Assembly: GCF_042646205.1 (NCBI RefSeq)
Contig: NZ_JBHRTF010000004.1
Span: 620,001 to 684,000 of the forward strand
Length of the DNA stretch: 64,000 bases
Reading direction: 5' to 3'
Origin: Cellvibrio fontiphilus_A
GTDB lineage: Bacteria; Pseudomonadota; Gammaproteobacteria; Pseudomonadales; Cellvibrionaceae
Position 1 is the stretch's first letter. Each line of letters starts with the position of its first letter. Shown in pieces: positions 34,072 to 44,049 of this stretch. The position numbers and the translations under genes were made by a program. The notes under the pieces are model-generated. The model was not told the DNA's origin. It saw only the letters and a list, made by a program, of their open reading frames with translations, and did not search any database.

Positions 34072-36111
34072 CTAGCGCTGTTTAAACCGCACCGCCGTGC
34101 CACCACCCGGTTTTAAATCCAGCGCCAGGGTGCTTTTGGCGGTCACGTTTATCCGTTTGATTTCGTAGGCCTCGGGGTTGGTTTCCCAGTCGGCGTCTTT
34201 GCCGTCGCGGTAGATCTGGGCTTCATAGCGCGCTTTGGGGTCGAGGAAATCCAGTTTGACTTCAAGCTTGCGTGCGTCCTGATTGGTGATGGCGCCCAGG
34301 TACCAGTCGGGGCTGTGTTTGTCCTGCCGTGCGATCACCAGATACTCGCCAATTTCTCCCTGTAACGCGCGGCTCTGTTTCCAGTCGGTGGGTACGTCAT
34401 CGATAAACTGGAAAGCGGGGTGGCCGGCGTAGTTTTCGGGTAAATCCGCCACCATTTGCAGTGGGCTGTAAATCACGACATAGAGCGCCAGCTGGTTAGC
34501 CAGGGTGGAGGGTACGCGGTTGTAGGGGCGATGTTTTTTGTAGTCGAAGTTGAAAATGCCGGGCGTGAAATCAATCGGGCCAGACAAGCCGCGCGTGAAC
34601 GGGATGATTGTGGTGTGGTCGGGCATATTGCCGGTATCGGGGCTGCCACCGTTGTACTCCATGCCGCGTACACACTCGCGTGTCATCAGGCTGGGGTAGG
34701 TGCGGCGCAGGCCGGTATCGGTCACGGTTTCATGGGCATTGACCATCACTTTATGGCGCGCGGCAGTGTCCACCACCCGCTGGAAGTGGTTGACCATGTA
34801 TTGGCCGTGGTGCCATTGGTCGCCGTCAATGCGTGTGCCTACGTAGCCCATTTTTACACTGTGGATGCCCAGTTTTTCGTAGTAGCCAAAGGCGGCATCC
34901 ATCTGCTGTTCGTAGTAGGTCACACCGGCAGCGGTTTCGTGGTGGCCGATAATCTCCACGCCTTTGTCGCGGGCGTAGCGGGTGACTTCTTCCAGATCCA
35001 AACCATCCACCGGTTTATCGAAAATAAAGGTTGGTTTGCGCTGCCACCACTCACCTTCCCAGCCTTTGTTCCAGCCTTCGATGAGTATTCCGCTAATGTC
35101 GTGTTGCGCGGCAAAGTCGATATATTCCTTGGCGCGCGCGGTGGTAGCGCCCTGTTTGGGGCCGGGGCTCCAATCCTTTTCGCCAATGTGCATCTCCCAC
35201 CAAATGCCCATGTACTTGCCGGGTTTAATGTAGCTGTTGTCGGCCTTGAGGGTTTCAGGTGCGGGCGCTTCGTTCAGGTTTAAGGTCAAGTAGGAATTGA
35301 GCAGGTCGATGGCTTTGGGCGCAATTTGAATCGTGCGCCAGGGGGATTGCATGGGCGCGGCGGTGCGCACCTTGTCGCCATTGGGCCAGGGCACCAAATC
35401 CACCTTCAGGGTTTTGGTGTTGTCGTTCACCAGGCGCAGGGTCATGCTGGCGTAGTTCACCAGCGCCGCCTCGTGAATCGCCAGGGCATAGTGGCGCGCT
35501 TCCAGGGTGATGGGGGTGAAGGCAACATCCACCGAGCTGAGCGCCGATCGCAAATACTGGTATTCCGGCCCCCAGTTGCGATAGGCGGGCAACCACCAGG
35601 TGTGGCTATTTTCCGCCAGCACAAATTCGGTGAGTTCGTCCTCAATCACAAATTCTTGCAGGTTCGCTTGGGCGGGAACTTCATAGCGCAGGCCGATGCC
35701 GTCATTAAACGCGCGAATCGCCAGGGTCAGCTGGCGGGGTTTGGTGCCTGTTTCTGCCAGTTCTACCCGCAATTCACGGTAGTGTTCATTAATGGTTTGC
35801 TGTTCACCCCAGGGCTGTTGCCAGTCCTGGTTGTACTCCCGCTCCCGGGTTTGCACGACTTTTAGGCCTGAGCCCAGCGCGGCTTGCCCTTTGATTTTCA
35901 GCCCCAAGCGCGAGGGCATCACCACGGGGCGCCCGGCGTAATTAACCGAGTAAAACAGCCCTTCGGGTTTTACCTCCAGTTGCAGGGCAAGCTGCTGATC
36001 GGGCGATTGCAGGCTATAGCGGGCAGTCTGTTTGGCCGGCTCAGCCTTGGTTGCGCTGGTCAGAAGTAGCAGGGTAAAGCCCAAAACGATAGAAAGGTGG
36101 CTGTTGTGCAT
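34072..36111 (-). CDS. GH97 alpha-glucosidase-like enzyme, inverting (SusB) type
   Basis: 679 residues from ATG 36111, with GAGGA 9 bp upstream and a signal peptide ending ...TSATKA. N-terminal GH97 beta-sandwich, central TIM barrel (about 300-600) and C-terminal beta domain. E392 (GHHETAAG), E461 (NAHETVTD) and E485 (GMEYN) keep the exact spacing of SusB Glu439, Glu508 and Glu532. The strand that carries the nucleophile Asp in retaining members reads VKMGYV here, so it should be the inverting type. Substrate: alpha-glucosides such as malto-oligosaccharides. Periplasmic. It lies back to back with lacI and is a mechanistic contrast to the GH97 at 57365. Confidence 0.9.
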   Translation of the reverse strand: MHNSHLSIVLGFTLLLLTSATKAEPAKQTARYSLQSPDQQLALQLEVKPEGLFYSVNYAGRPVVMPSRLGLKIKGQAALGSGLKVVQTREREYNQDWQQPWGEQQTINEHYRELRVELAETGTKPRQLTLAIRAFNDGIGLRYEVPAQANLQEFVIEDELTEFVLAENSHTWWLPAYRNWGPEYQYLRSALSSVDVAFTPITLEARHYALAIHEAALVNYASMTLRLVNDNTKTLKVDLVPWPNGDKVRTAAPMQSPWRTIQIAPKAIDLLNSYLTLNLNEAPAPETLKADNSYIKPGKYMGIWWEMHIGEKDWSPGPKQGATTARAKEYIDFAAQHDISGILIEGWNKGWEGEWWQRKPTFIFDKPVDGLDLEEVTRYARDKGVEIIGHHETAAGVTYYEQQMDAAFGYYEKLGIHSVKMGYVGTRIDGDQWHHGQYMVNHFQRVVDTAARHKVMVNAHETVTDTGLRRTYPSLMTRECVRGMEYNGGSPDTGNMPDHTTIIPFTRGLSGPIDFTPGIFNFDYKKHRPYNRVPSTLANQLALYVVIYSPLQMVADLPENYAGHPAFQFIDDVPTDWKQSRALQGEIGEYLVIARQDKHSPDWYLGAITNQDARKLEVKLDFLDPKARYEAQIYRDGKDADWETNPEAYEIKRINVTAKSTLALDLKPGGGTAVRFKQR

Positions 36112-36243
36112 TAGCGGCGTCCTCGCAGCAGGGGCGGGTGATAACAAGCATTTTTATACTAGTAGGGATTTGTTAATCCTTTTTAATTAAACCAATGTTA
36201 TTTAGTTGTCGCAAGCGGCTTTTGTGGGTGGATGTATGTTTTG

Positions 36244-36253
36244 CAACCGGTTG
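36244..36253. promoter_or_regulatory. LacI-type operator upstream of lacI
   Basis: CAACCGGTTG, a perfect 10-bp palindrome with the central CG typical of LacI-family sites. It lies about 95 bp upstream of the lacI start and about 130 bp upstream of the GH97 start, so it may control both genes. Confidence 0.65.
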
Positions 36254-36338
36254 TATGGTTATTGCTATAAAAACAAACTATGATGCCAAATTAAGGTTTT
36301 GGATTTATCCCATTGAATTTGCTCCAGAAGCGACAGCC

Positions 36339-37370
36339 ATGACACCAGAACAACCGATAAAAAAGCCTGCGCTCAAAATGACCGACCTGGCGCGTATGGC
36401 CGGAGTGTCCAAATCCACCGTTTCCCGCGCCCTGCAAAACAGCGAGCTGGTAAACCTGGAAACGCGCGAAAAAATCCAGGCGCTGGCCAAGGAGCATAAC
36501 TATCGCCTGAACACCCAGGCGCGCAATTTTCGCCTGAAAGAGTCGCTCACCATCGGCGTGGTGATTCCCTCGGCAGAGAATGCCCGCTGGCAAATTACCG
36601 ACCCCTTCTTCCTGGAATTGTTGGGAGCCATTTCTTTCCACTTGATTGAGCAGGGCCATGAAATGTTGCTCTCGGGGCTGAGCTTGCATGCAGTGGCCAG
36701 TGGTGATGACGGGCTGAGGAAAATCAACTGTGATGGTTTGATTGTGGCGGGTCAGGCAGATTGCCATGAAGATCTCAATCGTATTGCCGATGGCCAAACC
36801 CCTATGGTGGTCTGGGGTGCTCAAATGCCTGACCAGCGCTACTGCACAGTGGGTGGGGATAACCGTCGCGGCGGTGAATTGGCCACCCGTCATTTGCTGG
36901 AGCGCGGTTGTAAACGCATCGCCATTATCGGCGATTGGGCAACCCCTGAAGGTTTGTGGCGCTATGAGGGTTATCGCCAGGTGTTGGCTGACGCGGGCAT
37001 AGCCCCCGAACCAGCGCTGGAGGTTATGCTCGATAGCGCGCGCGACAGTCATCGCCAGGCCGTCCTTCGCCTGCTCACTAGTGGCCGATCATTTGATGGG
37101 CTATTTTGTTTGAGCGATGCCATCGCCATGGCGGCCATCAATGCGCTCAACGAACATGGTATGAGCGTGCCGGGCGATGTCGCTGTGGTGGGTTATGACG
37201 ATATCTCCCTGGCCCGTTACTACACCCCGTCGATTACCACTGTGTATCAGGATCGCGAGCTTGGCGGGCGCTGGTTGGTGGATAAGCTCCTGCGCCTGAT
37301 TGACGGTGAGCGGGTGGAATCGGCGATGCTGCCGACCGAGATTATTCTGCGCCATAGCAGCCAGCGTTAA
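36339..37370 (+). CDS. LacI-family transcriptional regulator
   Basis: 343 residues from ATG 36339. The DNA-binding helix-turn-helix is MTDLARMAGVSKSTVSRALQ near residues 14-33, followed by a periplasmic-binding-protein-like effector domain (LTIGVVIPS, GLIVAGQAD, VGYDDISLARYYTPSITTV). The reading frame is open upstream but the extra residues are not LacI-like. CAACCGGTTG palindromes lie upstream of the gene itself and twice upstream of the next gene, suggesting autoregulation and control of the TonB receptor. The effector sugar is unknown; the neighbouring SusB-type GH97 hints at an alpha-glucoside. Confidence 0.92.
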   Translation: MTPEQPIKKPALKMTDLARMAGVSKSTVSRALQNSELVNLETREKIQALAKEHNYRLNTQARNFRLKESLTIGVVIPSAENARWQITDPFFLELLGAISFHLIEQGHEMLLSGLSLHAVASGDDGLRKINCDGLIVAGQADCHEDLNRIADGQTPMVVWGAQMPDQRYCTVGGDNRRGGELATRHLLERGCKRIAIIGDWATPEGLWRYEGYRQVLADAGIAPEPALEVMLDSARDSHRQAVLRLLTSGRSFDGLFCLSDAIAMAAINALNEHGMSVPGDVAVVGYDDISLARYYTPSITTVYQDRELGGRWLVDKLLRLIDGERVESAMLPTEIILRHSSQR

Positions 37371-37842
37371 GCGCTGGCCCACTTTCTCCCCGCGTTATTC
37401 GCGCTGTTTCGCCTCAACGCTGTCTGCATTCCACTGCATTGCATTTGCATCCCACCTGAATCCCATCCGTCACTTTCCCTATTTTCTGAGCCGCACATCC
37501 AGTCGCACAGGTAGTCACAAAGGCAGTCGCATGAGCTGCTGCACAGGATAGCCAGTGGTTTGCGACAAAAATCCTCCCGTTGCAACCAAAATGGGCTCAT
37601 TCGTCCGGTTAATAACACTTCTCAAATGCCAATTAATGCAACCACTGTTAGTTTTGTCGCGCAATGCAACCGGTTGTTTCTTTGGGTAGCAGGAATTTTT
37701 AACTCTGAATGCTCAAATTGTAACCTTCCGTATCAATGCTAAAAATTAACTGAACTTTTTTTGATTTCGGCTTCAGTTGTTCTACATTACAACCGGTTGC
37801 AAAGCATTTTTGTGACCAATAAAAACACATCGGGAGAGAGAC
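37371..37842. promoter_or_regulatory. lacI-TonB intergenic region with two LacI-type operators
   Basis: Contains CAACCGGTTG at 37667-37676 and again at 37790-37799, the latter about 45 bp before the TonB start and thus near the expected promoter. Half-sites (GCAACC) occur nearby. The first part (37420-37540) is a run of loosely repeated GCAT/CAGTCGCA words. No convincing gene is present on either strand. Confidence 0.65.
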
Positions 37843-40740
37843 ATGAAACACAGTACATTGTTCAAGCCTGCCATTTTGTCGCTAGCAGTTGCAGCGGCCA
37901 CCAGTGGATCGGGCGTGGTTTTGGCTCAGGAACAAACTAATCAGGCATCCTCTGACGTAGAAGAGGTGATGGTGACCGGTATCCGTGCGAGCTTGATGCG
38001 CGCCCAGTCTATGAAAATGGAAAACACCTCCATTTCCGAGGCGCTGGCTGCAGAAGATATTGGTAAGTTGCCAGATTCTTCCATCGCAGAATCTCTGGCG
38101 CGCCTGCCCGGTTTGGCGGGTGAGCGTAAAGGCGGCCGTGTAAGTGGTATTTCGGTGCGCGGTTTTAAAGAAGACTTCGTGGGCACCACCCTGAATGGCC
38201 GCGAGCTGTTGGGTATTGGTGACAACCGCGGTGCTGAATACGATTTGTATCCGTCAGAAATTATGTCTGGCGCGGTGATTTACAAATCCTCTGAGGCCAA
38301 ATTAACCACCACCGGTATCGGCGGTACCGTTGACCTGCGCACTGCACGCCCACTGGATGTGTCGCCTACCGTGACCTTTAACGGTTCTTACGAAATGGCG
38401 ACCCAGGGTTCAGATAACCCTGAATTTGACGACAACGGCAACCGCTACGCGGTAGGCTTCTCGCAAAAATTTGCCGATGACACCATCGGTTTGGCCATGG
38501 CTTACGCCTCTACCGAATCACCTACCAACCAGCGCAAATACGGCGTATGGGGCTATGAGAAAAACCAGGCCAGCGACCGTTACGTGCCCTCTGGTTTGGA
38601 CATTATGGCCATTTCCTCAGTGTTGGAGCGCGACACTGTATCGGCCATTTTCCAATACCGCCCGAACGACGATTTGGACATTGTGGTTGATGCCCTGGAC
38701 ATCGATTACAGCGACTATGGCGTGATCCGCGGTTTCATCGAGCCCTTCTCGGTAGGCAGTGTAACTGCAGGTGCAGGTGCGTTTGACGCGACCGGTACTC
38801 AGGTCAACGCCAACCCGGTGTTGCGTACTGACCCCAAAGAAATTCTCGGCGACCTGCAAACTGTGGGCGTAAACCTCAAGTACAAACTGACCGATGTTTG
38901 GTCGGTACATTTGGATGTGGCTGACAGCGAATCCAGCAAAACTGACACCCGTGGTGAAAGTTACGCCGGTTTGGGCCGTTCAGGTTCATTGACCAATGCA
39001 CAGCTGGGTTCTCGTACCTTTGAAATGAGCCAGGGCGGTGTGTTCTTTACCGGTATTTCCGGTATGGATTTCAGCGATTTCGACAGCATTAAACTGACTG
39101 GCCCGCAGGGCTGGGGCGGTTCTCTGGCGGCTGAGGCTGATGTATTTGCCTCTAACGTACCTAAAGCCGCAGGTGGTGGTGTTTACAACTACGAAAACGC
39201 GCAGGACGGCTTCCTCAACGCTGGTCGTTTTAATGAAGAGCTGACCACGGTGAAATTGGAATTGGCTGCCGAGTTGGATACCAGCTTCCTCACCGGTGTG
39301 ACCTTTGGTGCTTATTTCAGCGACCGTGAAAAATCCAAAATCAACGATGGTTTCTTTGCTACCTCGCCAACCTACCCCTATGGCAATGGCACCGGCGTAG
39401 TGGATGAAGTTATCCCGGAAAAATACCGCTACGGTTTGGCTGACCTCACCTGGGCTGGTTTGGGTATGGTTGTCGCCTATGATGGCTTGGCTCCCTACAA
39501 AGACGGCTACTACTACCAGACTTCAGCGGCGACTCTGGAGCCGGATCGTTTGGGTGATAGCTATGTGGTTACTGAAGAAGTAACAACCCTCTATGTACAG
39601 GGCGATTTCAACACTGAGGTTGGTGGTATCAATGTGTCTGGTAATGCCGGTGTGCAAGTGGTGGATACCGACCAAAACTCTACCGGTTACATTGGTCTGG
39701 TGGATGAAACCTTCACCGTTGATCCTTCCCGCACTGCCGAAGGTGGCGCCAGCTACACCAAAGTGCTGCCCAGCTTGAACGTTAGTGCTGAAGTGGCTGA
39801 ATCGCAGTTTGTGCGTTTCGGTGCATCCAAATCCATCAGCCGTGCACGTATCGACCAAATGAAAGCCTCTGGCTTCGTGAAGTACGACCAGAACATCGAC
39901 ATCCTGTTGTCTACCGATTACGAAGTGGATACTCCATGGTCCAAATTCCAGGGTGCACCTACCTTGCGTCCATTGGAATCTAACAACTTTGATCTGGCCT
40001 ACGAAAAATACTTTGCAGAAGACGGTTATGTGTCTGTGACTTATTTCTACAAAGATCTGGTGAACTGGACTCGCGAAGGTCAGCAAGTTATCGACTTCAC
40101 TAACGATGCAACCAATGGCGGCGCCAACTACTACATCCCGGCGTTCCACAACAAAACCGTACAAACTGACGGCACCTACGGCCCGAACGACGTGTTCCTG
40201 ACCGCGGGTACTGTGGTTGCTCCAGCCCAGTTCCAAGGCTACTCATCATCCTTTGAAGACGGTTTGAAAGGTAATGTGGATGGTTGGGAATTGACGGCTA
40301 ACGTTCCGCTGAATTTGGTAAGCGATATGTTGGACGGCTTTGGTTTTGCAGCCTCCAGCTCCTTTATCGATGCCAAGTTGGATGACGGCTCTGCGATCCC
40401 TGGTCAATCTGACGAAGTTCACTCCTTGACTGTTTACTACTCAATGGGTGGTTTTGAAGTGCGTGTAGCGGGAACTGATCGTAGTGACTTTGCTACTTAC
40501 CAGCGCGGCGGCAGTAACAAAATTGAAAATGCCAACCGCAATGGCGTACAGCTGATCGACGCCCAAATCAGTTACGACTTCTCTGAGTCAGACATCGAAT
40601 ACCTGCACGGTTTGCGTGTTTCCCTGCAGGGCACCAACCTGACGGATGAAGATGAAGAAGACGTAAATGACCAAGGCTTGGTAAGTGCTCGTCGCGAGTT
40701 TGGTCCAACCTACATGATGAACGTAAACTACTCCTTCTAA
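37843..40740 (+). CDS. TonB-dependent receptor of the LacI-controlled locus
   Basis: 965 residues with a signal peptide ending ...GVVLAQ. VEEVMVTGIRASL, then plug motifs IGKLPDSSIAESLARLPGL and GISVRGFKEDFVGTTLNGR; C-terminus MMNVNYSF. It differs clearly from the two arabinose-regulon receptors and belongs to the branch usually found beside LacI regulators and tryptophan-halogenase-like proteins. GGGAGAGAG precedes ATG 37843. Two CAACCGGTTG operators lie upstream. It ends in a strong terminator, so the halogenase genes are transcribed separately or by readthrough. Confidence 0.93.
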   Translation: MKHSTLFKPAILSLAVAAATSGSGVVLAQEQTNQASSDVEEVMVTGIRASLMRAQSMKMENTSISEALAAEDIGKLPDSSIAESLARLPGLAGERKGGRVSGISVRGFKEDFVGTTLNGRELLGIGDNRGAEYDLYPSEIMSGAVIYKSSEAKLTTTGIGGTVDLRTARPLDVSPTVTFNGSYEMATQGSDNPEFDDNGNRYAVGFSQKFADDTIGLAMAYASTESPTNQRKYGVWGYEKNQASDRYVPSGLDIMAISSVLERDTVSAIFQYRPNDDLDIVVDALDIDYSDYGVIRGFIEPFSVGSVTAGAGAFDATGTQVNANPVLRTDPKEILGDLQTVGVNLKYKLTDVWSVHLDVADSESSKTDTRGESYAGLGRSGSLTNAQLGSRTFEMSQGGVFFTGISGMDFSDFDSIKLTGPQGWGGSLAAEADVFASNVPKAAGGGVYNYENAQDGFLNAGRFNEELTTVKLELAAELDTSFLTGVTFGAYFSDREKSKINDGFFATSPTYPYGNGTGVVDEVIPEKYRYGLADLTWAGLGMVVAYDGLAPYKDGYYYQTSAATLEPDRLGDSYVVTEEVTTLYVQGDFNTEVGGINVSGNAGVQVVDTDQNSTGYIGLVDETFTVDPSRTAEGGASYTKVLPSLNVSAEVAESQFVRFGASKSISRARIDQMKASGFVKYDQNIDILLSTDYEVDTPWSKFQGAPTLRPLESNNFDLAYEKYFAEDGYVSVTYFYKDLVNWTREGQQVIDFTNDATNGGANYYIPAFHNKTVQTDGTYGPNDVFLTAGTVVAPAQFQGYSSSFEDGLKGNVDGWELTANVPLNLVSDMLDGFGFAASSSFIDAKLDDGSAIPGQSDEVHSLTVYYSMGGFEVRVAGTDRSDFATYQRGGSNKIENANRNGVQLIDAQISYDFSESDIEYLHGLRVSLQGTNLTDEDEEDVNDQGLVSARREFGPTYMMNVNYSF

Positions 40741-40793
40741 TCAATGTGGTAGTGAGTTTATTTTGGTAGTGATTTTATTGTGTTAGTTAGTCC

Positions 40794-40827
40794 AAAAACC
40801 TCACAGAGCAATCTGTGAGGTTTTTTT
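40794..40827 (+). terminator. Terminator after TonB receptor
   Basis: AAACCTCACAGA-GCAA-TCTGTGAGGTTT followed by a T run. Confidence 0.9.
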
Positions 40828-40980
40828 CTGTCTGCTCCCTAGGCAGCGTAAAAAGTTTTTATAAGTGTTAAATAAACGAGTGCAGGATAAGTTGTTCATT
40901 CGTTTTAAAAACAGCTATCTTAAACCAAGCAAACGCCCGTAAAACAAATCAAAAAACCGGCACAATCCTGATAAGGCCCT

Positions 40981-42492
40981 GTGAATACAATGAATAATCC
41001 CATCAAAAAAATTGTTATCGCCGGCGGCGGCACCGCCGGTTGGATGAGTGCAGCGCTGTTAAAAAAAGTGCTGCAGCAACGGGTGGACATTGAACTGGTT
41101 GAGTCGGAAGAAATCGGCATTATTGGTGTAGGCGAAGCGACTATTCCCCCCATTCAAACCTTCAATTCAGTGCTGGGTTTGAATGAGCCCGAATTTTTGC
41201 GCGAGACTAACGCCACTATCAAAATGGCGATTCGTTTTGATAACTGGAAACAACAAGGCCACAGTTACTACCATACCTTTGGTGCGCCGGGAGCCACGAT
41301 TGGTTTCAGCCCCTTCCAACATGCCTGGTTGCGTGGTCGCAGCTTGGGCTTGGATAAATCCATTTGGGAATACGATTTAAATTATCTCTGCTGTGAAGCG
41401 GGGGTGTTTGGTAAGTTCGATTCCAAAGATAGTTTTTATCAAGTGCCTTACGCCTACCATTTTGATTCGGCACTTTACGGCCGCTATCTGCGTAAACTCA
41501 GTGAGCAGGCCGGCGTAAAACGTACAGAAGGAAAAATTGCATCAGTAAAGCTCAACCCTGACTCGGGTTTTGTGGAATCACTGCGCATGGAGAATGGCAG
41601 TGAAATCAATGGCGATATTTTTATCGATTGCAGTGGAATGCGCGGCCTGTTAATTCAAGGTGCACTGCACACCGGTTATGAAGATTGGAGCCACTGGCTG
41701 CCAGCGGATCGCGCCTTGGCGGTGCCCTCGGAACGGTTTGAAAAAACCTTGCCGTATACTCGCTCGATTGCGCACAAAGTGGGTTGGCAGTGGCGCATTC
41801 CGCTCACCCATCGCAATGGCAATGGGTTGGTCTACAGCTCGCAATATTTAAGTGATGACGAAGCCTGCAGTACCTTGCTGAATAATTTGGATTCCACTGC
41901 ACTGGCAGAACCCAAACCCATAAAATTCAAAACAGGCCGCACCTTGCAGCAGTGGAATAAAAATGTGATTGCAGTGGGTTTGTCCAGCGGCTTTTTGGAG
42001 CCTCTGGAATCCACCAGTATTCATTTAATTCAATCGGCCATAGTGCGTTTGATGAAACACTTCCCCAACGCCGGCATCAGTCAGGCACAGGTAGATGAAT
42101 ACAATCGCGATTCAAAACACGAATACGAAACCGTGCGCGATTTTATTATTTTGCACTATCGCCTTACCGAGCGCGATGACAGTGAATTCTGGCGCTACCT
42201 GCGCAACATGCCCATCCCCGATCGCCTTGCACATAAAATGGCGCTCTTCCGCGATACAGGTACAGTGATGAATGATCCGGGCGATATTTTTCTGGATTCG
42301 TCCTGGTTACAAGTCATGATGGGGCAGGGCATTATGCCGCGCGATTATCACCCCAGTGCGGATATTCCGGCAGCAAATGAATTGCAACAAATGCTTGAGC
42401 GCATCGCCACCGCCAAACGCAAACCGCTGGAGCAATTGCCAACACACGATGCGTTTTTGCAGCAATACACCGGAGTGAAAAAAAGTGGATAA
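40981..42492 (+). CDS. Flavin-dependent tryptophan-halogenase-like protein 1
   Basis: 503 residues from GTG 40981; ATG 40990 is an alternative start. FAD-binding GGGTAGW (15-21), catalytic lysine K81 (ATIKMAIRFDNW), halogenase signature WQWRIP (269-274) and the FLEPLEST segment (338-345), which carries the catalytic glutamate in PrnA-type halogenases. All hallmarks of an active flavin halogenase are present. Such proteins recur beside TonB receptors in carbohydrate loci, where their substrate is not established. The second copy overlaps its end by 8 bp. Cytoplasmic; it would need a flavin reductase encoded elsewhere. Confidence 0.88.
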   Translation: MNTMNNPIKKIVIAGGGTAGWMSAALLKKVLQQRVDIELVESEEIGIIGVGEATIPPIQTFNSVLGLNEPEFLRETNATIKMAIRFDNWKQQGHSYYHTFGAPGATIGFSPFQHAWLRGRSLGLDKSIWEYDLNYLCCEAGVFGKFDSKDSFYQVPYAYHFDSALYGRYLRKLSEQAGVKRTEGKIASVKLNPDSGFVESLRMENGSEINGDIFIDCSGMRGLLIQGALHTGYEDWSHWLPADRALAVPSERFEKTLPYTRSIAHKVGWQWRIPLTHRNGNGLVYSSQYLSDDEACSTLLNNLDSTALAEPKPIKFKTGRTLQQWNKNVIAVGLSSGFLEPLESTSIHLIQSAIVRLMKHFPNAGISQAQVDEYNRDSKHEYETVRDFIILHYRLTERDDSEFWRYLRNMPIPDRLAHKMALFRDTGTVMNDPGDIFLDSSWLQVMMGQGIMPRDYHPSADIPAANELQQMLERIATAKRKPLEQLPTHDAFLQQYTGVKKSG

Positions 42493-43993
42493 GCCACTGC
42501 GTATTGTGATTTTAGGGGGCGGCACGGCGGGCTGGATGGCGGCCAATTTATTTGCCAAACGCTGGACGCCGGCGCAGGTGCAAATCACGCTCATGGAATC
42601 ACCGGAAATTCCAATTATTGGTGTGGGTGAAGGATCAACCCCTTCACTCAAACGCTTCTTTCATTATTTGGAATTGCCAGAGCAAGAGTGGATGCCCCAG
42701 TGCCACGCCACCTACAAAGCCAATATTCGTTTTGTTGATTGGAGCCCGGCGTCTGGTATCAATAATTATTCACACCCCTTTTATTCCCAGCCCGATGTAT
42801 TTAACGAGCGTGCATTTTTTACCAACTGCCGCACGCGGCGTTTAGGCTTGGATGTGATCACCGACCCGGAAAAATTTTTTATCAACGGCGAATTGGCGCG
42901 GCAGGGTAAAGTGCCTATTGCACCGGCCAATTTTCCGTTTCAAATGGAATACGGTTACCATTTTGATTCGCAATTACTCGGGCGTTATTTAGCGGGAGTT
43001 GCCAGCAGCCGCGGTGTTATTCACCATCAAGCCAAACTGGCGGAAGTTCTGCGCAATGATCGCGGTGAAATTACCGCGCTGCAAACGGAGGCGGGCGATT
43101 TAATTGCCGGCGATTTTTTCATCGACTGCACTGGTTTTGCCTCTTTGCTCATGCAAAAAGCATTGGCGGTGCCGTTTAATTCTTATCAGCATCAATTATT
43201 TAACGACAGCGCCGTGGTTATGCCCACGGCAGCTATAACTAACCCGCCCGTGGAAACCCGCTCAACGGCATTAAGTGCCGGTTGGTGCTGGCAAATTCCG
43301 CTTGCCCATCGCACGGGTAATGGCTATGTCTACAGCAGCCAATTTATCAGCGCCGATCAAGCCGAGGCAGAATTTCGCGCGCATATAGGTATGGTTGAAT
43401 CTGCGCAGGAATGTCGCCATTTAAAAATGCGGGTTGGACAATTGGCGCAACACTGGTCGCACAATTGTATTGGTTTGGGTTTGTCGCAGGGTTTTATCGA
43501 ACCGCTGGAAGCCACGGCATTGCATTTGGTGCAGCTCACCATTGAAGCGCTAATGGATGCACTGGATCAGCACCAATTTACGTGCGCCGGTCGCGATGAC
43601 TTTAATCGCAAAGTGAATAATCATTTTGAAGGTGTGCGCGATTACATCATCGCCCACTACAAATTAAATACCCGCGGTGTGAATAATGCCTTCGGCAGCG
43701 ATTACTGGCGCGCTAACCGCGAGAATAAACACTTGCCTGAATCACTGCTGCAAATTCTGGATGTCTGGTATCGCTGCGGTGATCTGGATGCAGAACTGGC
43801 TCAGCGCAAAATAAAACCCGCTTTTAATTCTGCCTCCTGGCACTGCCTACTCGCCGGCTACGGCGCATTTCCTCCGCTCGCGGCCAATCAGCCCGGTCAA
43901 CATAAAGGCGACCTTTATTACGAAGGAAAAGTGAAAGATTTTGTAGAAGGTTGTGCAATGAATTTTCCGCTGCAGGCGGAAGTGTTGAAGTGA
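42485..43993 (+). CDS. Flavin-dependent tryptophan-halogenase-like protein 2
   Basis: 502 residues from GTG 42485, overlapping the previous gene by 8 bp with GGAG 9 bp upstream. FAD-binding GGGTAGWM near residue 10, conserved lysine in HATYKANIRFVDW, signature WCWQIP, and QGFIEPLEATALHL in place of FLEPLEST. Overall similarity to the first copy shows a tandem duplication followed by divergence, with Ser-to-Ala in the PLES motif. Both are probably co-translated. Substrate unknown. Confidence 0.87.
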   Translation: MDKPLRIVILGGGTAGWMAANLFAKRWTPAQVQITLMESPEIPIIGVGEGSTPSLKRFFHYLELPEQEWMPQCHATYKANIRFVDWSPASGINNYSHPFYSQPDVFNERAFFTNCRTRRLGLDVITDPEKFFINGELARQGKVPIAPANFPFQMEYGYHFDSQLLGRYLAGVASSRGVIHHQAKLAEVLRNDRGEITALQTEAGDLIAGDFFIDCTGFASLLMQKALAVPFNSYQHQLFNDSAVVMPTAAITNPPVETRSTALSAGWCWQIPLAHRTGNGYVYSSQFISADQAEAEFRAHIGMVESAQECRHLKMRVGQLAQHWSHNCIGLGLSQGFIEPLEATALHLVQLTIEALMDALDQHQFTCAGRDDFNRKVNNHFEGVRDYIIAHYKLNTRGVNNAFGSDYWRANRENKHLPESLLQILDVWYRCGDLDAELAQRKIKPAFNSASWHCLLAGYGAFPPLAANQPGQHKGDLYYEGKVKDFVEGCAMNFPLQAEVLK

Positions 43994-44049
43994 AGTGGTG
44001 GGAATAAAAAGGCACGAAATTATTTGAACTGATATAGCAAGCTAGCGCT

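Noticed and set aside
34456..35283. Plus-strand open frame antisense to GH97
   Set aside because: It lies wholly inside GH97, which has conserved catalytic residues, and its own translation shows no motif.
36195..36338. N-terminal extension of the LacI regulator
   Set aside because: The 48 extra residues are not LacI-like and cover the CAACCGGTTG operator; the conserved helix-turn-helix begins soon after ATG 36339.
37367..37618. Minus-strand cysteine-rich open frame between lacI and TonB
   Set aside because: It comes from repeated CAGTCGCA/GCAT words, with no ribosome binding site and no family pattern.
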